Assembly: GCA_017651385.1 (NCBI GenBank) | Contig: JAGCCY010000206.1 | Coordinates: 1-13,256, forward strand | Reading direction: 5' to 3' | Source of the DNA: Lachnospiraceae bacterium | GTDB taxonomy: Bacteria; Bacillota; Clostridia; Lachnospirales; Lachnospiraceae | Length of the DNA stretch: 13,256 nt | Part shown: one piece after another, positions 1 through 6,313 of the stretch | How positions within the stretch are numbered: position 1 is the first letter of the stretch | How the letters are laid out: each line of letters opens with the position of its first letter | The notes under the pieces: model-generated | Seen by the model: the letters and a program-made list of their open reading frames with translations, nothing else | What the model was told of the DNA's origin: nothing | The model's database searches: none | Program-made: the position numbers and the translations under genes

Positions 1-63
1 ACGGGCTTAACCCTTTCCGAAGCGGTTTCTAAGGCAGAGGCCGATTTTAAAGCTCCGTATTGA
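1..63 (+). CDS. C-terminal tail of an unidentified protein (partial)
   Basis: The frame that starts at base 1 reads 20 residues (ending FKAPY) and stops at TGA 61-63. A strong intrinsic terminator begins six bases later, which is what one expects at the end of a real gene. The tail is alanine- and glutamate-rich with no membrane character. It is too short to assign to a family, and I do not recognise it. The rest of the gene lies left of the window. Confidence 0.5.
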   Translation, partial: TGLTLSEAVSKAEADFKAPY

Positions 64-68
64 TACAA

Positions 69-104
69 AAAAACCCTCTTTACAAACCTGTAAGGAGGGT
101 TTTT
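69..104. terminator. Bidirectional intrinsic terminator
   Basis: A 16-bp stem (69-84 with 89-104, one G-U pair) closes on the four-base loop AACC. The plus-strand copy ends in a T run (100-104). The minus-strand copy ends in the complement of the A run 67-73. It sits between the stop of the left-edge gene (63) and the stop of the convergent kinase gene (135), so it can end both transcripts. Confidence 0.85.
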
Positions 105-134
105 ATGTATATAATTTATATTGTCAAATCGCCG

Positions 135-2363
135 TCAGGCCAGATATGACCTTAAGATTCCGCTTAAGACCTCAAATTTGATGGGCTTTGGTACGAATTC
201 GTTCATACCCGCGTCTATAAAATCTTTGTCGATACCTTTAAGGACATTGGCGGTGCAGGCCACGATCGGTGTTTCGTTGTTTAAGTTTAAAGGATTGTTC
301 CTTATAGCTATCGTTGTCTCGATACCGTCCATCTCAGGCATCATATGGTCCATGAAGATAAGGTCAAATTTGCGTTTAAGCGTGGCTTCGACAGCCTCCT
401 TGCCGCTTAAACAGCTTTCGGCGATTATATCGTAACGGCTTAAGAACGCGCATAAAACTTTTACATTGACTTTGTTGTCATCCACTACAAGAATGCTTGC
501 ATGAGGATAGGAAGGTGTTGAGATCTCGGGTTTGTTGTTAACGGGTTCCGGCTCTTTTTCTTCATATAATACAAACGAAGCCGAGGACTTCACTTTTTCT
601 TTTTCCCGTTCGTGACCCTCTGCAAACGGCGTTTCATCGATGATCTTTTGAAGTACGGTAAATGAGAATGTCGAGCCTTCGCCGTATTTGCTTTTAACGG
701 AATATGTTCCGTTGTTTAATTCGATTATCCTTGCGGCAATTGAAAGACCTAAGCCCGTACTTTCGATCTGTCTGTTCTTTTCGGCGTCGATCTGGCTGAA
801 CGGTTTAAAGAGTTTATCAAGGTTTTCTTCGGAAATCCCGCGTCCGGTGTCTTCTATACTGAACGATAGTTTTATATCTCCGTGTTTTTTCTCAAAATCC
901 ACTTTAAGTATGATATGTCCCGAATCGGTGTATTTTTCGGCGTTGCTTAAGAAATTAATCAATATCTGCTTAAGTCTTAAGTCATCGCCGTAAAGAGTTT
1001 TGGGTATATTGGGATCGATATCCGCATATAATTCGATGGGCTTTCTGCCGATTCGCATATTGGTGATATTGATAACGGAATTTAAAAGATCCGCAATGCT
1101 GTATGATGTCGGATTGAGCGTAAGCTTACCTGATTCCGCCTTGGAAATATCAAGTACATCGCTTACGGTACCCAGAAGAAGATTTCCTGCCGATTCTATC
1201 TGATTAATATAGTCATTGACTATATCCCTGTTCTTTTCACTTTTTGCAAGAGTTGCCATGCCGATTATCGCATTTAAGGGAGTACGGATCTCATGGCTCA
1301 TATTGGCCAGGAAGGCGCTCTTTGCGATATTGGCAGAGTCCGCCGCTTCTTTAAGACGCTGCATTTCATTGATCTGATTGCGCATATCGGTAATATCGGT
1401 TATCGAGATTATAAAACCGACATGTTTATTGTTATCGTACAGCCTGTTGGCATAACTTGAATAATATATGCCGTCACGATCGAAATAATAGTCCCCTTCC
1501 GTCGTATAGAGTTTTTCATCTATCAGGCTTATACATTCGCCCGACTTTAAATTGTTAAGCTCGGGGAATACTCTTATGGCCATTCGGTTTGCATCGACAT
1601 AATCGCCGTCTGTGTTGGTGATTATGATTCCGCTTCCGAAATCTTTGTAGAGATTTGAAACGGCTATACTTTCGACGTCGTTAAGCCTTCCGTTTGTAAG
1701 CGTGAAGATAAGACCCGTGTACATTATGTCGAGCATGAGCGAATTTATGTCATAGCCGTCTATGACTTGGAAAGTATTGATGATAATACCGCTTATGGGG
1801 ATCAAAGATTCAAAAAAGAGCAGACGGTAAAGGATCTGTTCCTTTTTTCTTGCTTTGCGTTTGTAATACCATAAGAATACAAAAGAACAGGCGACCATGA
1901 TAATGACCTGATGTATGGAAAACAGATAATATAAGATACCTTTGCCGGTTTCCACATGAGGGAAGATACCGGTATAGATGAAATCCATGGAAGTATAGTA
2001 AAGATCCGTACGGGGGCAGCCCATCATAGTGGCGGCGACAAGGAAGTCAAAGCCCAATATGCACCATGAGCCCCAGGTGGGAAGAAAGTGCGTATCGCAA
2101 TATTCCGTGACAAATTTAAGAAAGCAGAGCGCCATGAAGCTTATGCCGGCATATTCAAAGCGCAGAGCAAACAATGCTTCGCCTTTGTCGGATGCAACCA
2201 TTTCGAAGGCGTAGCCAGCAGAATAGGCAACAATACACGCTCCCGTAAGGAGAAGATAACGTGTACTCGCAAAACTGTTTACTTTTACAAGTCTCAACAG
2301 GCTGATAAGGATCACGCAGGTTGAGACGATCTGGAGAATAAATAAGAACCGGAACTTAAGCAA
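135..2363 (-). CDS. 7TM hybrid sensor histidine kinase with C-terminal receiver
   Basis: A membrane sensor that should autophosphorylate on His and pass the phosphate to its own receiver Asp. The N-terminus (about 1-225) has seven hydrophobic segments, resembling the 7TM histidine-kinase N-terminal module. A PAS-like domain follows (about 235-330, with SITDITDM at its end). HisKA carries the H-box MSHEIRTPLN with phospho-His 357. The HATPase domain shows the N-box (N470, N474), G1 DTGRGI (505-510), F-box around 518-523 and G2 TGLGLS (536-541). After a charged linker (about 580-620) the receiver has DD628-629, phospho-acceptor D672, T704 and K726. The start is a TTG with no visible Shine-Dalgarno site; an in-frame TAA lies just upstream, so the protein cannot start earlier. 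No output domain or partner regulator is adjacent, so the signal and target are unknown. It is divergent from the pilin-like gene, which may be under its influence (inference). Confidence 0.95.
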   Translation of the reverse strand: MLKFRFLFILQIVSTCVILISLLRLVKVNSFASTRYLLLTGACIVAYSAGYAFEMVASDKGEALFALRFEYAGISFMALCFLKFVTEYCDTHFLPTWGSWCILGFDFLVAATMMGCPRTDLYYTSMDFIYTGIFPHVETGKGILYYLFSIHQVIIMVACSFVFLWYYKRKARKKEQILYRLLFFESLIPISGIIINTFQVIDGYDINSLMLDIMYTGLIFTLTNGRLNDVESIAVSNLYKDFGSGIIITNTDGDYVDANRMAIRVFPELNNLKSGECISLIDEKLYTTEGDYYFDRDGIYYSSYANRLYDNNKHVGFIISITDITDMRNQINEMQRLKEAADSANIAKSAFLANMSHEIRTPLNAIIGMATLAKSEKNRDIVNDYINQIESAGNLLLGTVSDVLDISKAESGKLTLNPTSYSIADLLNSVINITNMRIGRKPIELYADIDPNIPKTLYGDDLRLKQILINFLSNAEKYTDSGHIILKVDFEKKHGDIKLSFSIEDTGRGISEENLDKLFKPFSQIDAEKNRQIESTGLGLSIAARIIELNNGTYSVKSKYGEGSTFSFTVLQKIIDETPFAEGHEREKEKVKSSASFVLYEEKEPEPVNNKPEISTPSYPHASILVVDDNKVNVKVLCAFLSRYDIIAESCLSGKEAVEATLKRKFDLIFMDHMMPEMDGIETTIAIRNNPLNLNNETPIVACTANVLKGIDKDFIDAGMNEFVPKPIKFEVLSGILRSYLA

Positions 2364-2377
2364 TACTTTTTGCGTGT

Positions 2378-2386
2378 ATTATAGCA
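2378..2386 (-). promoter_or_regulatory. Extended -10 promoter for the histidine kinase
   Basis: On the minus strand the sequence reads TGCTATAAT, a perfect extended -10 element (TGnTATAAT). No good -35 hexamer is seen at 16-18 bases, which extended -10 promoters can tolerate. The predicted transcript start, about 7 bases downstream, lies only about 8 bases before the TTG start at 2363. The mRNA would therefore be almost leaderless. Confidence 0.6.
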
Positions 2387-2415
2387 TAATTCGTGTATCC
2401 TTCATCTTTTTTTGC

Positions 2416-2484
2416 AAAATGTTAACGGAATATTATCCGATTTATGCTAATGAACCCAAAATATCCGACGATATATATAGTGTA
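2416..2484 (+). repeat. Upstream copy of a duplicated promoter block
   Basis: This 69-base block matches 2607-2675 as an imperfect direct repeat. Shared segments in the same order are GTTAAC (2421-2426), GAATATTAT (2428-2436), CTAATGAA (2447-2454), an A-rich 12-base spacer matching at 8 positions, GACGATATAT (2467-2476) and TGTA (2481-2484). The two copies start 191 bases apart. Beyond the block, similarity fades after a shared TGCT. This copy lacks the ribosome-binding site that follows the second copy. Confidence 0.75.
2448..2474 (+). promoter_or_regulatory. Sigma-28 (SigD/FliA)-like promoter P1
   Basis: TAAT (2448-2451), a 15-base spacer and GACGATAT (2467-2474) match the known SigD consensus TAAA-N15-GCCGATAT at 10 of 12 positions with exact spacing. 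The same arrangement recurs at the same place in the second repeat copy. Transcription would start near 2481, and no gene with a ribosome-binding site follows before the hairpin at 2547-2582. Assignment to the motility sigma factor is inferred from motif match only. Confidence 0.5.
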
Positions 2485-2582
2485 ACAAACAAAAAACTTT
2501 TGCTCATAAAACCCCCTTTTTCATAGTAAACCTCCAATTACAAAAGAACGTAAAAAAGTCGCTCAGGCGACTTTTTTACGTT
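2481..2582 (+). ncRNA. Candidate small RNA with C-rich stretches
   Basis: About 100 bases between promoter P1 and a strong intrinsic terminator. There is no Shine-Dalgarno site and no convincing reading frame. The segment contains two C-rich runs in otherwise A/T-rich sequence: CCCCC near 2512-2516 and CCTCC at 2531-2535. The latter is complementary to GGAGG Shine-Dalgarno sequences. C-rich unpaired motifs followed by a terminator hairpin are typical of Gram-positive trans-acting small RNAs. The alternative is the relic of a lost tandem gene that kept its promoter and terminator. Transcription itself is not shown. Confidence 0.35.
2547..2582. terminator. Perfect 16-bp hairpin, bidirectional terminator
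   Basis: AACGTAAAAAAGTCGC (2547-2562) and its exact complement (2567-2582) flank the loop TCAG. The core GTCGC/GCGAC stem followed by six T residues is a good intrinsic terminator on the plus strand, and by symmetry on the minus strand. An outer six-base pairing is also possible: CCTCCA (2531-2536) with TGGAGG (2584-2589). It lies in a divergent gap where no annotated gene ends, so it needs an unannotated transcript to terminate. Confidence 0.75.
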
Positions 2583-2606
2583 ATGGAGGCCTCACGAAAA
2601 AAAACG

Positions 2607-2675
2607 AAAATTGTTAACCGAATATTATATGTCGGGTATCTAATGAAGCAAAAATCTCTGACGATATATTTTGTA
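2607..2675 (+). repeat. Downstream copy of the duplicated promoter block
   Basis: This is the partner of 2416-2484. Shared segments are GTTAAC (2613-2618), GAATATTAT (2620-2628), CTAATGAA (2640-2647), GACGATATAT (2660-2669) and TGTA (2672-2675). It ends about 18 bases before the pilin ribosome-binding site and so forms that gene's promoter region. Confidence 0.75.
2641..2667 (+). promoter_or_regulatory. Sigma-28 (SigD/FliA)-like promoter P2 for the pilin-like gene
   Basis: TAAT (2641-2644), 15 bases and GACGATAT (2660-2667) give the same 10 of 12 match and exact spacing as P1. Transcription would start near 2674, leaving a leader of roughly 30 bases that contains the AAGGAGAG ribosome-binding site (2693-2700). 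A competing sigma-A reading is TTAACC (2614-2619) with TATCTA (2637-2642) at 17 bases. That reading is less well preserved in the upstream copy. Confidence 0.5.
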
Positions 2676-2706
2676 TAAAAAATAATATTGCTAAGGAGAG
2701 CGTCGA

Positions 2707-3153
2707 ATGAAGAACAACAAAGGATTTACTATTTTGGAACTTATAACCACCATTGCAATTGTCGTGATAATCTTCGGAGTTATACTTCCCTCTTTTACAA
2801 GAAATATCAAAAAAGCAAAAGTAGCGGCAGATACAGAGACAGCAAGCGAGATGGCTACAAGTATCAATGCATCCTTGGCATACGAAACATTAAAATTTAT
2901 GGGTTCGGGCCCTGTTATGATAAAGAACGGAAGCGTGGTTTCGGATTCAAAGCTTATAGGCAGCGGCTTTGATGAGAAATATGTGAGATCCAAGGTCGAT
3001 AAAGACGCAACATTTGTCATTTACGGAGATAACATTAACGGGGTTGAAAGAATAGTTCTGATAAACGGTCATGATGAATATGACTGCTGGCCGGGTACAG
3101 CCACCACGATCGAAGACACAATGGTTCCCACGACTTCATATATAGGAGATTAG
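2707..3153 (+). CDS. Type IV pilin-like / pseudopilin protein
   Basis: A small bitopic protein with a class III prepilin leader. A short basic leader MKNNKG is cut by prepilin peptidase between G6 and F7, followed by the FTILELI motif with the conserved Glu at mature +5 (E11). A hydrophobic helix follows to about residue 27, with Pro at mature position 22 (P28), as in classic type IV pilins. The C-terminal globular part (about 35-148) is polar, has a single Cys (C127) and therefore no intrachain disulfide loop. It is small, in the minor pilin or pseudopilin range. The ATG has a good AAGGAGAG site 6 bases upstream. No pilus ATPase, platform or prepilin peptidase gene is nearby, so it must use machinery encoded elsewhere. 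It is probably controlled by promoter P2. Specific role unknown. Confidence 0.88.
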   Translation: MKNNKGFTILELITTIAIVVIIFGVILPSFTRNIKKAKVAADTETASEMATSINASLAYETLKFMGSGPVMIKNGSVVSDSKLIGSGFDEKYVRSKVDKDATFVIYGDNINGVERIVLINGHDEYDCWPGTATTIEDTMVPTTSYIGD

Positions 3154-3166
3154 TTTTTGAGTTTTT

Positions 3167-3174
3167 GCCGATAA
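3167..3174 (+). promoter_or_regulatory. Exact sigma-28 -10 element ahead of the MBOAT gene
   Basis: GCCGATAA matches the sigma-28 -10 consensus at all eight positions. It lies 14 bases after the pilin stop and 70 bases before the MBOAT ATG. The expected -35 TAAA at 15 bases upstream is not there (GATT instead), so it is only a half-match. The remainder of the 90-base gap 3154-3243 shows no terminator, so the MBOAT gene may also be read through from the pilin promoter. Confidence 0.25.
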
Positions 3175-3243
3175 GTAAACTTGACTTTGCAGCCCGTTTG
3201 GAAGAAAATATTTAAGTAAATTTTTCTTTTGACGGAGCTGGCT

Positions 3244-4728
3244 ATGGCATTCAATTCATTCCGGTTTTTGATATTTTTTCCGATAGTCACCATACTTTAT
3301 TATGCCATACCCAAAAAGCTTAAGCCGGTATGGCTTCTTTTTGCCAGCTACTTTTTCTACATGAGCTGGAATCCCAAATATGCGATACTCATTTTAATTT
3401 CCACCGTGATCACGTATTTATCGGGCATCCTTCTTTCAAAGAATGAGAACGGATCTTTGAGAAAATGGATAGTTTTCGGAAGCTTCTTTGTAAATCTTTC
3501 CATTCTTTTCTTCTTTAAATATTGCAATTTCATGCTTGATAACATTAACGCCGTTTTGCGTATCTTTAACGGCCAAAATGTAACAAATCCTTTCAGTTTC
3601 ATTCTCCCGGTCGGTATTTCGTTTTATACTTTCCAGGCGCTTGGCTACACCGTGGATGTATACAGAAAGAAGACCGAAGCCGAGAAAAATTTCATTAATT
3701 ACGCACTGTTCGTATCTTTCTTCCCGCAGCTCGTGGCCGGCCCCATCGAGCGTTCCACAAACCTTCTTTTGCAGATCAAAAAAGTCACAAAAGAGAAAAT
3801 GTTTGATTACGAAAAGTTTGTAAAAGGCTTTACGCTTATGTGCTACGGAATGTTTATGAAGGTTGTTATTGCCGACCGCATAAGCATATTTGTGGACGGA
3901 GTCTATTCAAGCCTTCAGAATGCGGGGCTTGTGGAGACCATGGCGGCCGCAGCGGCATTTTCGATACAGATATACTGTGATTTCGGCGGATATTCGCTCA
4001 TAGCGATCGGCGCTGCCAATGTCATGGGCTTCGATCTTTGCGAAAACTTCAATGCGCCGTATTTTGCGGACAGCATTTCCGATTTCTGGCACAGATGGCA
4101 TATTTCATTAAGTACATGGTTTAAGGATTATCTTTACATCCCGCTTGGGGGAAGCCGCTGCTCAAAGATAAGAAAGTACTTTAATATTCTTGTGACTTTC
4201 CTTGTAAGCGGTCTCTGGCACGGAGCCGACTGGACTTACGTATTCTGGGGAGGACTACACGGAGTTTTCCAGATCGTGGGCGATATTTTAAAGCCGGTAA
4301 AAGAAAAAGTTAACGGTCTTTTAAAAACGGATACTTCCGTTTTCAGTTACAGATTCGGACGGATAGCGGTAACGTTTATCCTTACGAGCCTTGCATGGGT
4401 ACCTTTCAGGGCTTCGAATTTTAGCGATGTGACGCTTTTCTTTAAAGATATGTTTACAAGGCCCGACTTCTGGGTACTTACGGACGGCTCGATATTTAAC
4501 TACGGATTATCGAGACCCGAGGCCACGATCCTGTTCATATCGCTTCTGATCCTTTTGGTCTTTGATATCATCAAATACAAAATGAACATGACGATCGGGG
4601 ATTTTCTGTACAAACAGAATCTCTGGTTCAGATGGGCGGTACTTATCCTTATCATCGTAAGCTGCCTAATATTCGGTGAGTACGGTATGAACTTTGATTC
4701 AACGCAATTTATCTATTTCAGGTTTTAG
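3244..4728 (+). CDS. MBOAT-family membrane O-acyltransferase (AlgI/DltB-like)
   Basis: A polytopic membrane enzyme that moves an acyl group, usually acetyl, across or at the membrane onto a polysaccharide or other surface polymer. The 494-residue length and roughly ten or more hydrophobic segments fit the bacterial MBOAT family. Diagnostic stretches are VAGPIER (164-170), FWHRWHISLS (281-290), YIPLGGSR (298-305) and the catalytic His in SGLWHGA (H326). I start at ATG 3244 because GGAG (3234-3237) lies six bases upstream and MAFNSFRFL is the usual family N-terminus. An in-frame TTG at 3229 would add five residues but has no site. The SGNH-like partner follows after 12 bases, the common AlgI-AlgJ/PatA-PatB style arrangement. 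No D-alanine ligase or carrier gene is near, so lipoteichoic acid D-alanylation by a Dlt system is less likely than polymer acetylation (inference). The acceptor is unknown. Confidence 0.92.
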   Translation: MAFNSFRFLIFFPIVTILYYAIPKKLKPVWLLFASYFFYMSWNPKYAILILISTVITYLSGILLSKNENGSLRKWIVFGSFFVNLSILFFFKYCNFMLDNINAVLRIFNGQNVTNPFSFILPVGISFYTFQALGYTVDVYRKKTEAEKNFINYALFVSFFPQLVAGPIERSTNLLLQIKKVTKEKMFDYEKFVKGFTLMCYGMFMKVVIADRISIFVDGVYSSLQNAGLVETMAAAAAFSIQIYCDFGGYSLIAIGAANVMGFDLCENFNAPYFADSISDFWHRWHISLSTWFKDYLYIPLGGSRCSKIRKYFNILVTFLVSGLWHGADWTYVFWGGLHGVFQIVGDILKPVKEKVNGLLKTDTSVFSYRFGRIAVTFILTSLAWVPFRASNFSDVTLFFKDMFTRPDFWVLTDGSIFNYGLSRPEATILFISLLILLVFDIIKYKMNMTIGDFLYKQNLWFRWAVLILIIVSCLIFGEYGMNFDSTQFIYFRF

Positions 4729-4740
4729 GAAGGGACGTAT

Positions 4741-6132
4741 ATGGACAAGATAATCAAATGCGTCGCCTTTACGATCGTAACGGCGGTTGTGATCTCAATT
4801 GCATATAGACCGCTTGCTCTTAAAGATACAAACGGAGGAGAGTCCGAGATCTATTCGGCGACCGCGGAATTCTACAATACGGACAGAGATCTTGTGGATG
4901 CGGTATTTTTGGGATCGAGCCACTGTTACAATTCCGTGTATCCGGCACTGCTTTGGGAAAATTACGGTATCGCTTCTTTTGACATGGCGATCTCCGCGCA
5001 GAGTGTGGAAAGTACCTATGCCTGTCTTAAAGAGTTTTTAAAACGGCAGTCACCCAAGGTCGTATTCATAGAAACCTATACGATGATAAGCGACGAGATG
5101 AACGACGAAGGCAGTACCATAAGGAATATGCTCGCGTTAAAAAGTTCTGCGGATTCGGCAAGGCTTGTCCTTGAAAGCGATATTGAGAATAAGTCCGATT
5201 ATCTTTTGCGCTGGCCCATTGTGCACACGAGGTACAGAGAGCTTACAAGGGACGATTACATAAGATACGGTATCGATTCCTACGGCCGCGGTGCAGAGAT
5301 GAGAATGGGAGAAGGAGGATGTTTCATATCCGAATTTGCATACAAAGAAGAGATTACTACAATTTCGGACCGCAACAAAAAGCTTGTCGATGACGTATTG
5401 GCTTTGTCAAAAAAATACAATTTCAGACCCGTATTTTTCTTATCGCCTTATACGGTCTTCGAAGGAGAAAAAGAAATATCGAACGGCATAAAGGAATATG
5501 TCGAGAGCAAAGGCCTCACATATATCGATTTTACGGGCATGACGCGTGCACTGGGATTTGATGCGGCCTTCGATATGATGGGAGATATGCATCATCTTAA
5601 CATGAACGGTGCCAAGAAGATCACTTTAAGCCTTGGCGCATATATCGACGCAAATTTCGATCTTCCGGACCACAGGGGTGATGAGGATTATTACCAGTGG
5701 GATAAGGATCTTGAACTTTATTATCATATCCTTGATATAAACAAGCTTATGAATGCTTACGGAACAGACGATTATCTTAGGCTTCTTTCGGATTGCAGCG
5801 GTATGAAGATAATCCTTTCGCTTGAAGGCGATTTTGAAAACACGCTTGAAGATCTTGCCTATTTCAGGATAGATCCGTCAACTGTCGGGATAGGCGGTAA
5901 ATGGGTATACGAAAACGGAAATGCGGTAAGGGTAATGGATAATCTGCCCGGAAATACAAAGATAATAGGACTGTCAAGATATGATGCGGTCAAGCTTACA
6001 TATAACCCGGACAACTTAACTTCAAACGTCATATATAACCTGACGCCGTGCGTCTATACGGAGAACGGGCTTAATGTGATCGCTTACGATACCGTAAGGA
6101 ACAGATTGTTTGATGTTTCCTGTTTTGAATAA
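4741..6132 (+). CDS. SGNH-hydrolase-like acyltransferase partner with extra C-terminal domain
   Basis: Probably the extracytoplasmic partner of the MBOAT enzyme, accepting the acyl group and placing it on the polymer. A single N-terminal membrane anchor (about 5-25) precedes an SGNH-like domain (about 50-305). The nucleophile block is FLGSSH (56-61, likely S60), and the DxxH block is GDMHHLN (D282, H285), matching block I and block V of the SGNH/DltD/AlgJ group. Residues about 330-463 form an extra domain not needed for an SGNH fold. Its ending ENGLNVIAYD...FDVSCFE resembles the end of ILEI/FAM3-type carbohydrate-recognition-like domains, where a GLNVV-D strand precedes a terminal FD. That similarity is by eye and tentative. 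The GGAAGGG site at 4729-4735 supports ATG 4741. It is co-transcribed with the MBOAT gene and closed by the terminator at 6151-6185. Confidence 0.8.
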   Translation: MDKIIKCVAFTIVTAVVISIAYRPLALKDTNGGESEIYSATAEFYNTDRDLVDAVFLGSSHCYNSVYPALLWENYGIASFDMAISAQSVESTYACLKEFLKRQSPKVVFIETYTMISDEMNDEGSTIRNMLALKSSADSARLVLESDIENKSDYLLRWPIVHTRYRELTRDDYIRYGIDSYGRGAEMRMGEGGCFISEFAYKEEITTISDRNKKLVDDVLALSKKYNFRPVFFLSPYTVFEGEKEISNGIKEYVESKGLTYIDFTGMTRALGFDAAFDMMGDMHHLNMNGAKKITLSLGAYIDANFDLPDHRGDEDYYQWDKDLELYYHILDINKLMNAYGTDDYLRLLSDCSGMKIILSLEGDFENTLEDLAYFRIDPSTVGIGGKWVYENGNAVRVMDNLPGNTKIIGLSRYDAVKLTYNPDNLTSNVIYNLTPCVYTENGLNVIAYDTVRNRLFDVSCFE

Positions 6133-6150
6133 TACAAATGATAAATTTTG

Positions 6151-6185
6151 AAACCTTCCGCAATTAAAAAGTGGAAGGTTTTTTT
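6151..6185 (+). terminator. Intrinsic terminator of the acyltransferase unit
   Basis: AAACCTTCCGC (6151-6161) pairs with GTGGAAGGTTT (6171-6181), 11 bp with one G-U pair and a nine-base A-rich loop. A run of seven T residues follows (6179-6185). It begins 18 bases after the SGNH-like stop codon. Confidence 0.85.
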
Positions 6186-6218
6186 ATGAATAGAAAAATA
6201 CAATTTATAAGTAGGATT

Positions 6219-6246
6219 TTGTAACATCCGGGGGTTATTATATTTA
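6219..6246 (+). promoter_or_regulatory. Possible promoter for the ABC exporter operon
   Basis: TTGTAA (6219-6224) and TATTTA (6241-6246) are separated by 16 bases, an acceptable sigma-A-like pair located in the only gap before the ABC genes. Downstream, ACGGTA (6274-6279) and TACCGT (6286-6291) can form a 6-bp hairpin just before the ribosome-binding site. That hairpin could be a weak operator or leader structure. Evidence is motif match only. Confidence 0.35.
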
Positions 6247-6313
6247 AAATGATATGAGGGTATGAATAAAAGGACGGTAATCTTATACCGTTATTTCGGA
6301 GGGAGTTTGATAT

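Noticed and set aside
2674..2679. TATAAA as the -10 element of the pilin gene
   Set aside because: No -35 hexamer lies 16-18 bases upstream, and the element falls just outside the block shared by both promoter copies.
3229..3243. TTG at 3229 as the start of the MBOAT gene
   Set aside because: It would add five residues (MTELA) without a Shine-Dalgarno site, and the GGAG at 3234-3237 sits correctly for ATG 3244, where the family's usual N-terminus begins.
3154..3243. Riboswitch (such as a cyclic di-GMP type) before the MBOAT gene
   Set aside because: The gap is only 90 bases, lacks the conserved core of any riboswitch class I know, and has no clear terminator or sequestering hairpin.
3244..6132. 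Dlt operon (DltB and DltD) for teichoic acid D-alanylation
   Set aside because: No D-alanine ligase or carrier protein gene is present, the SGNH-like partner carries an extra C-terminal domain, and the pairing fits general MBOAT/SGNH acylation systems better.
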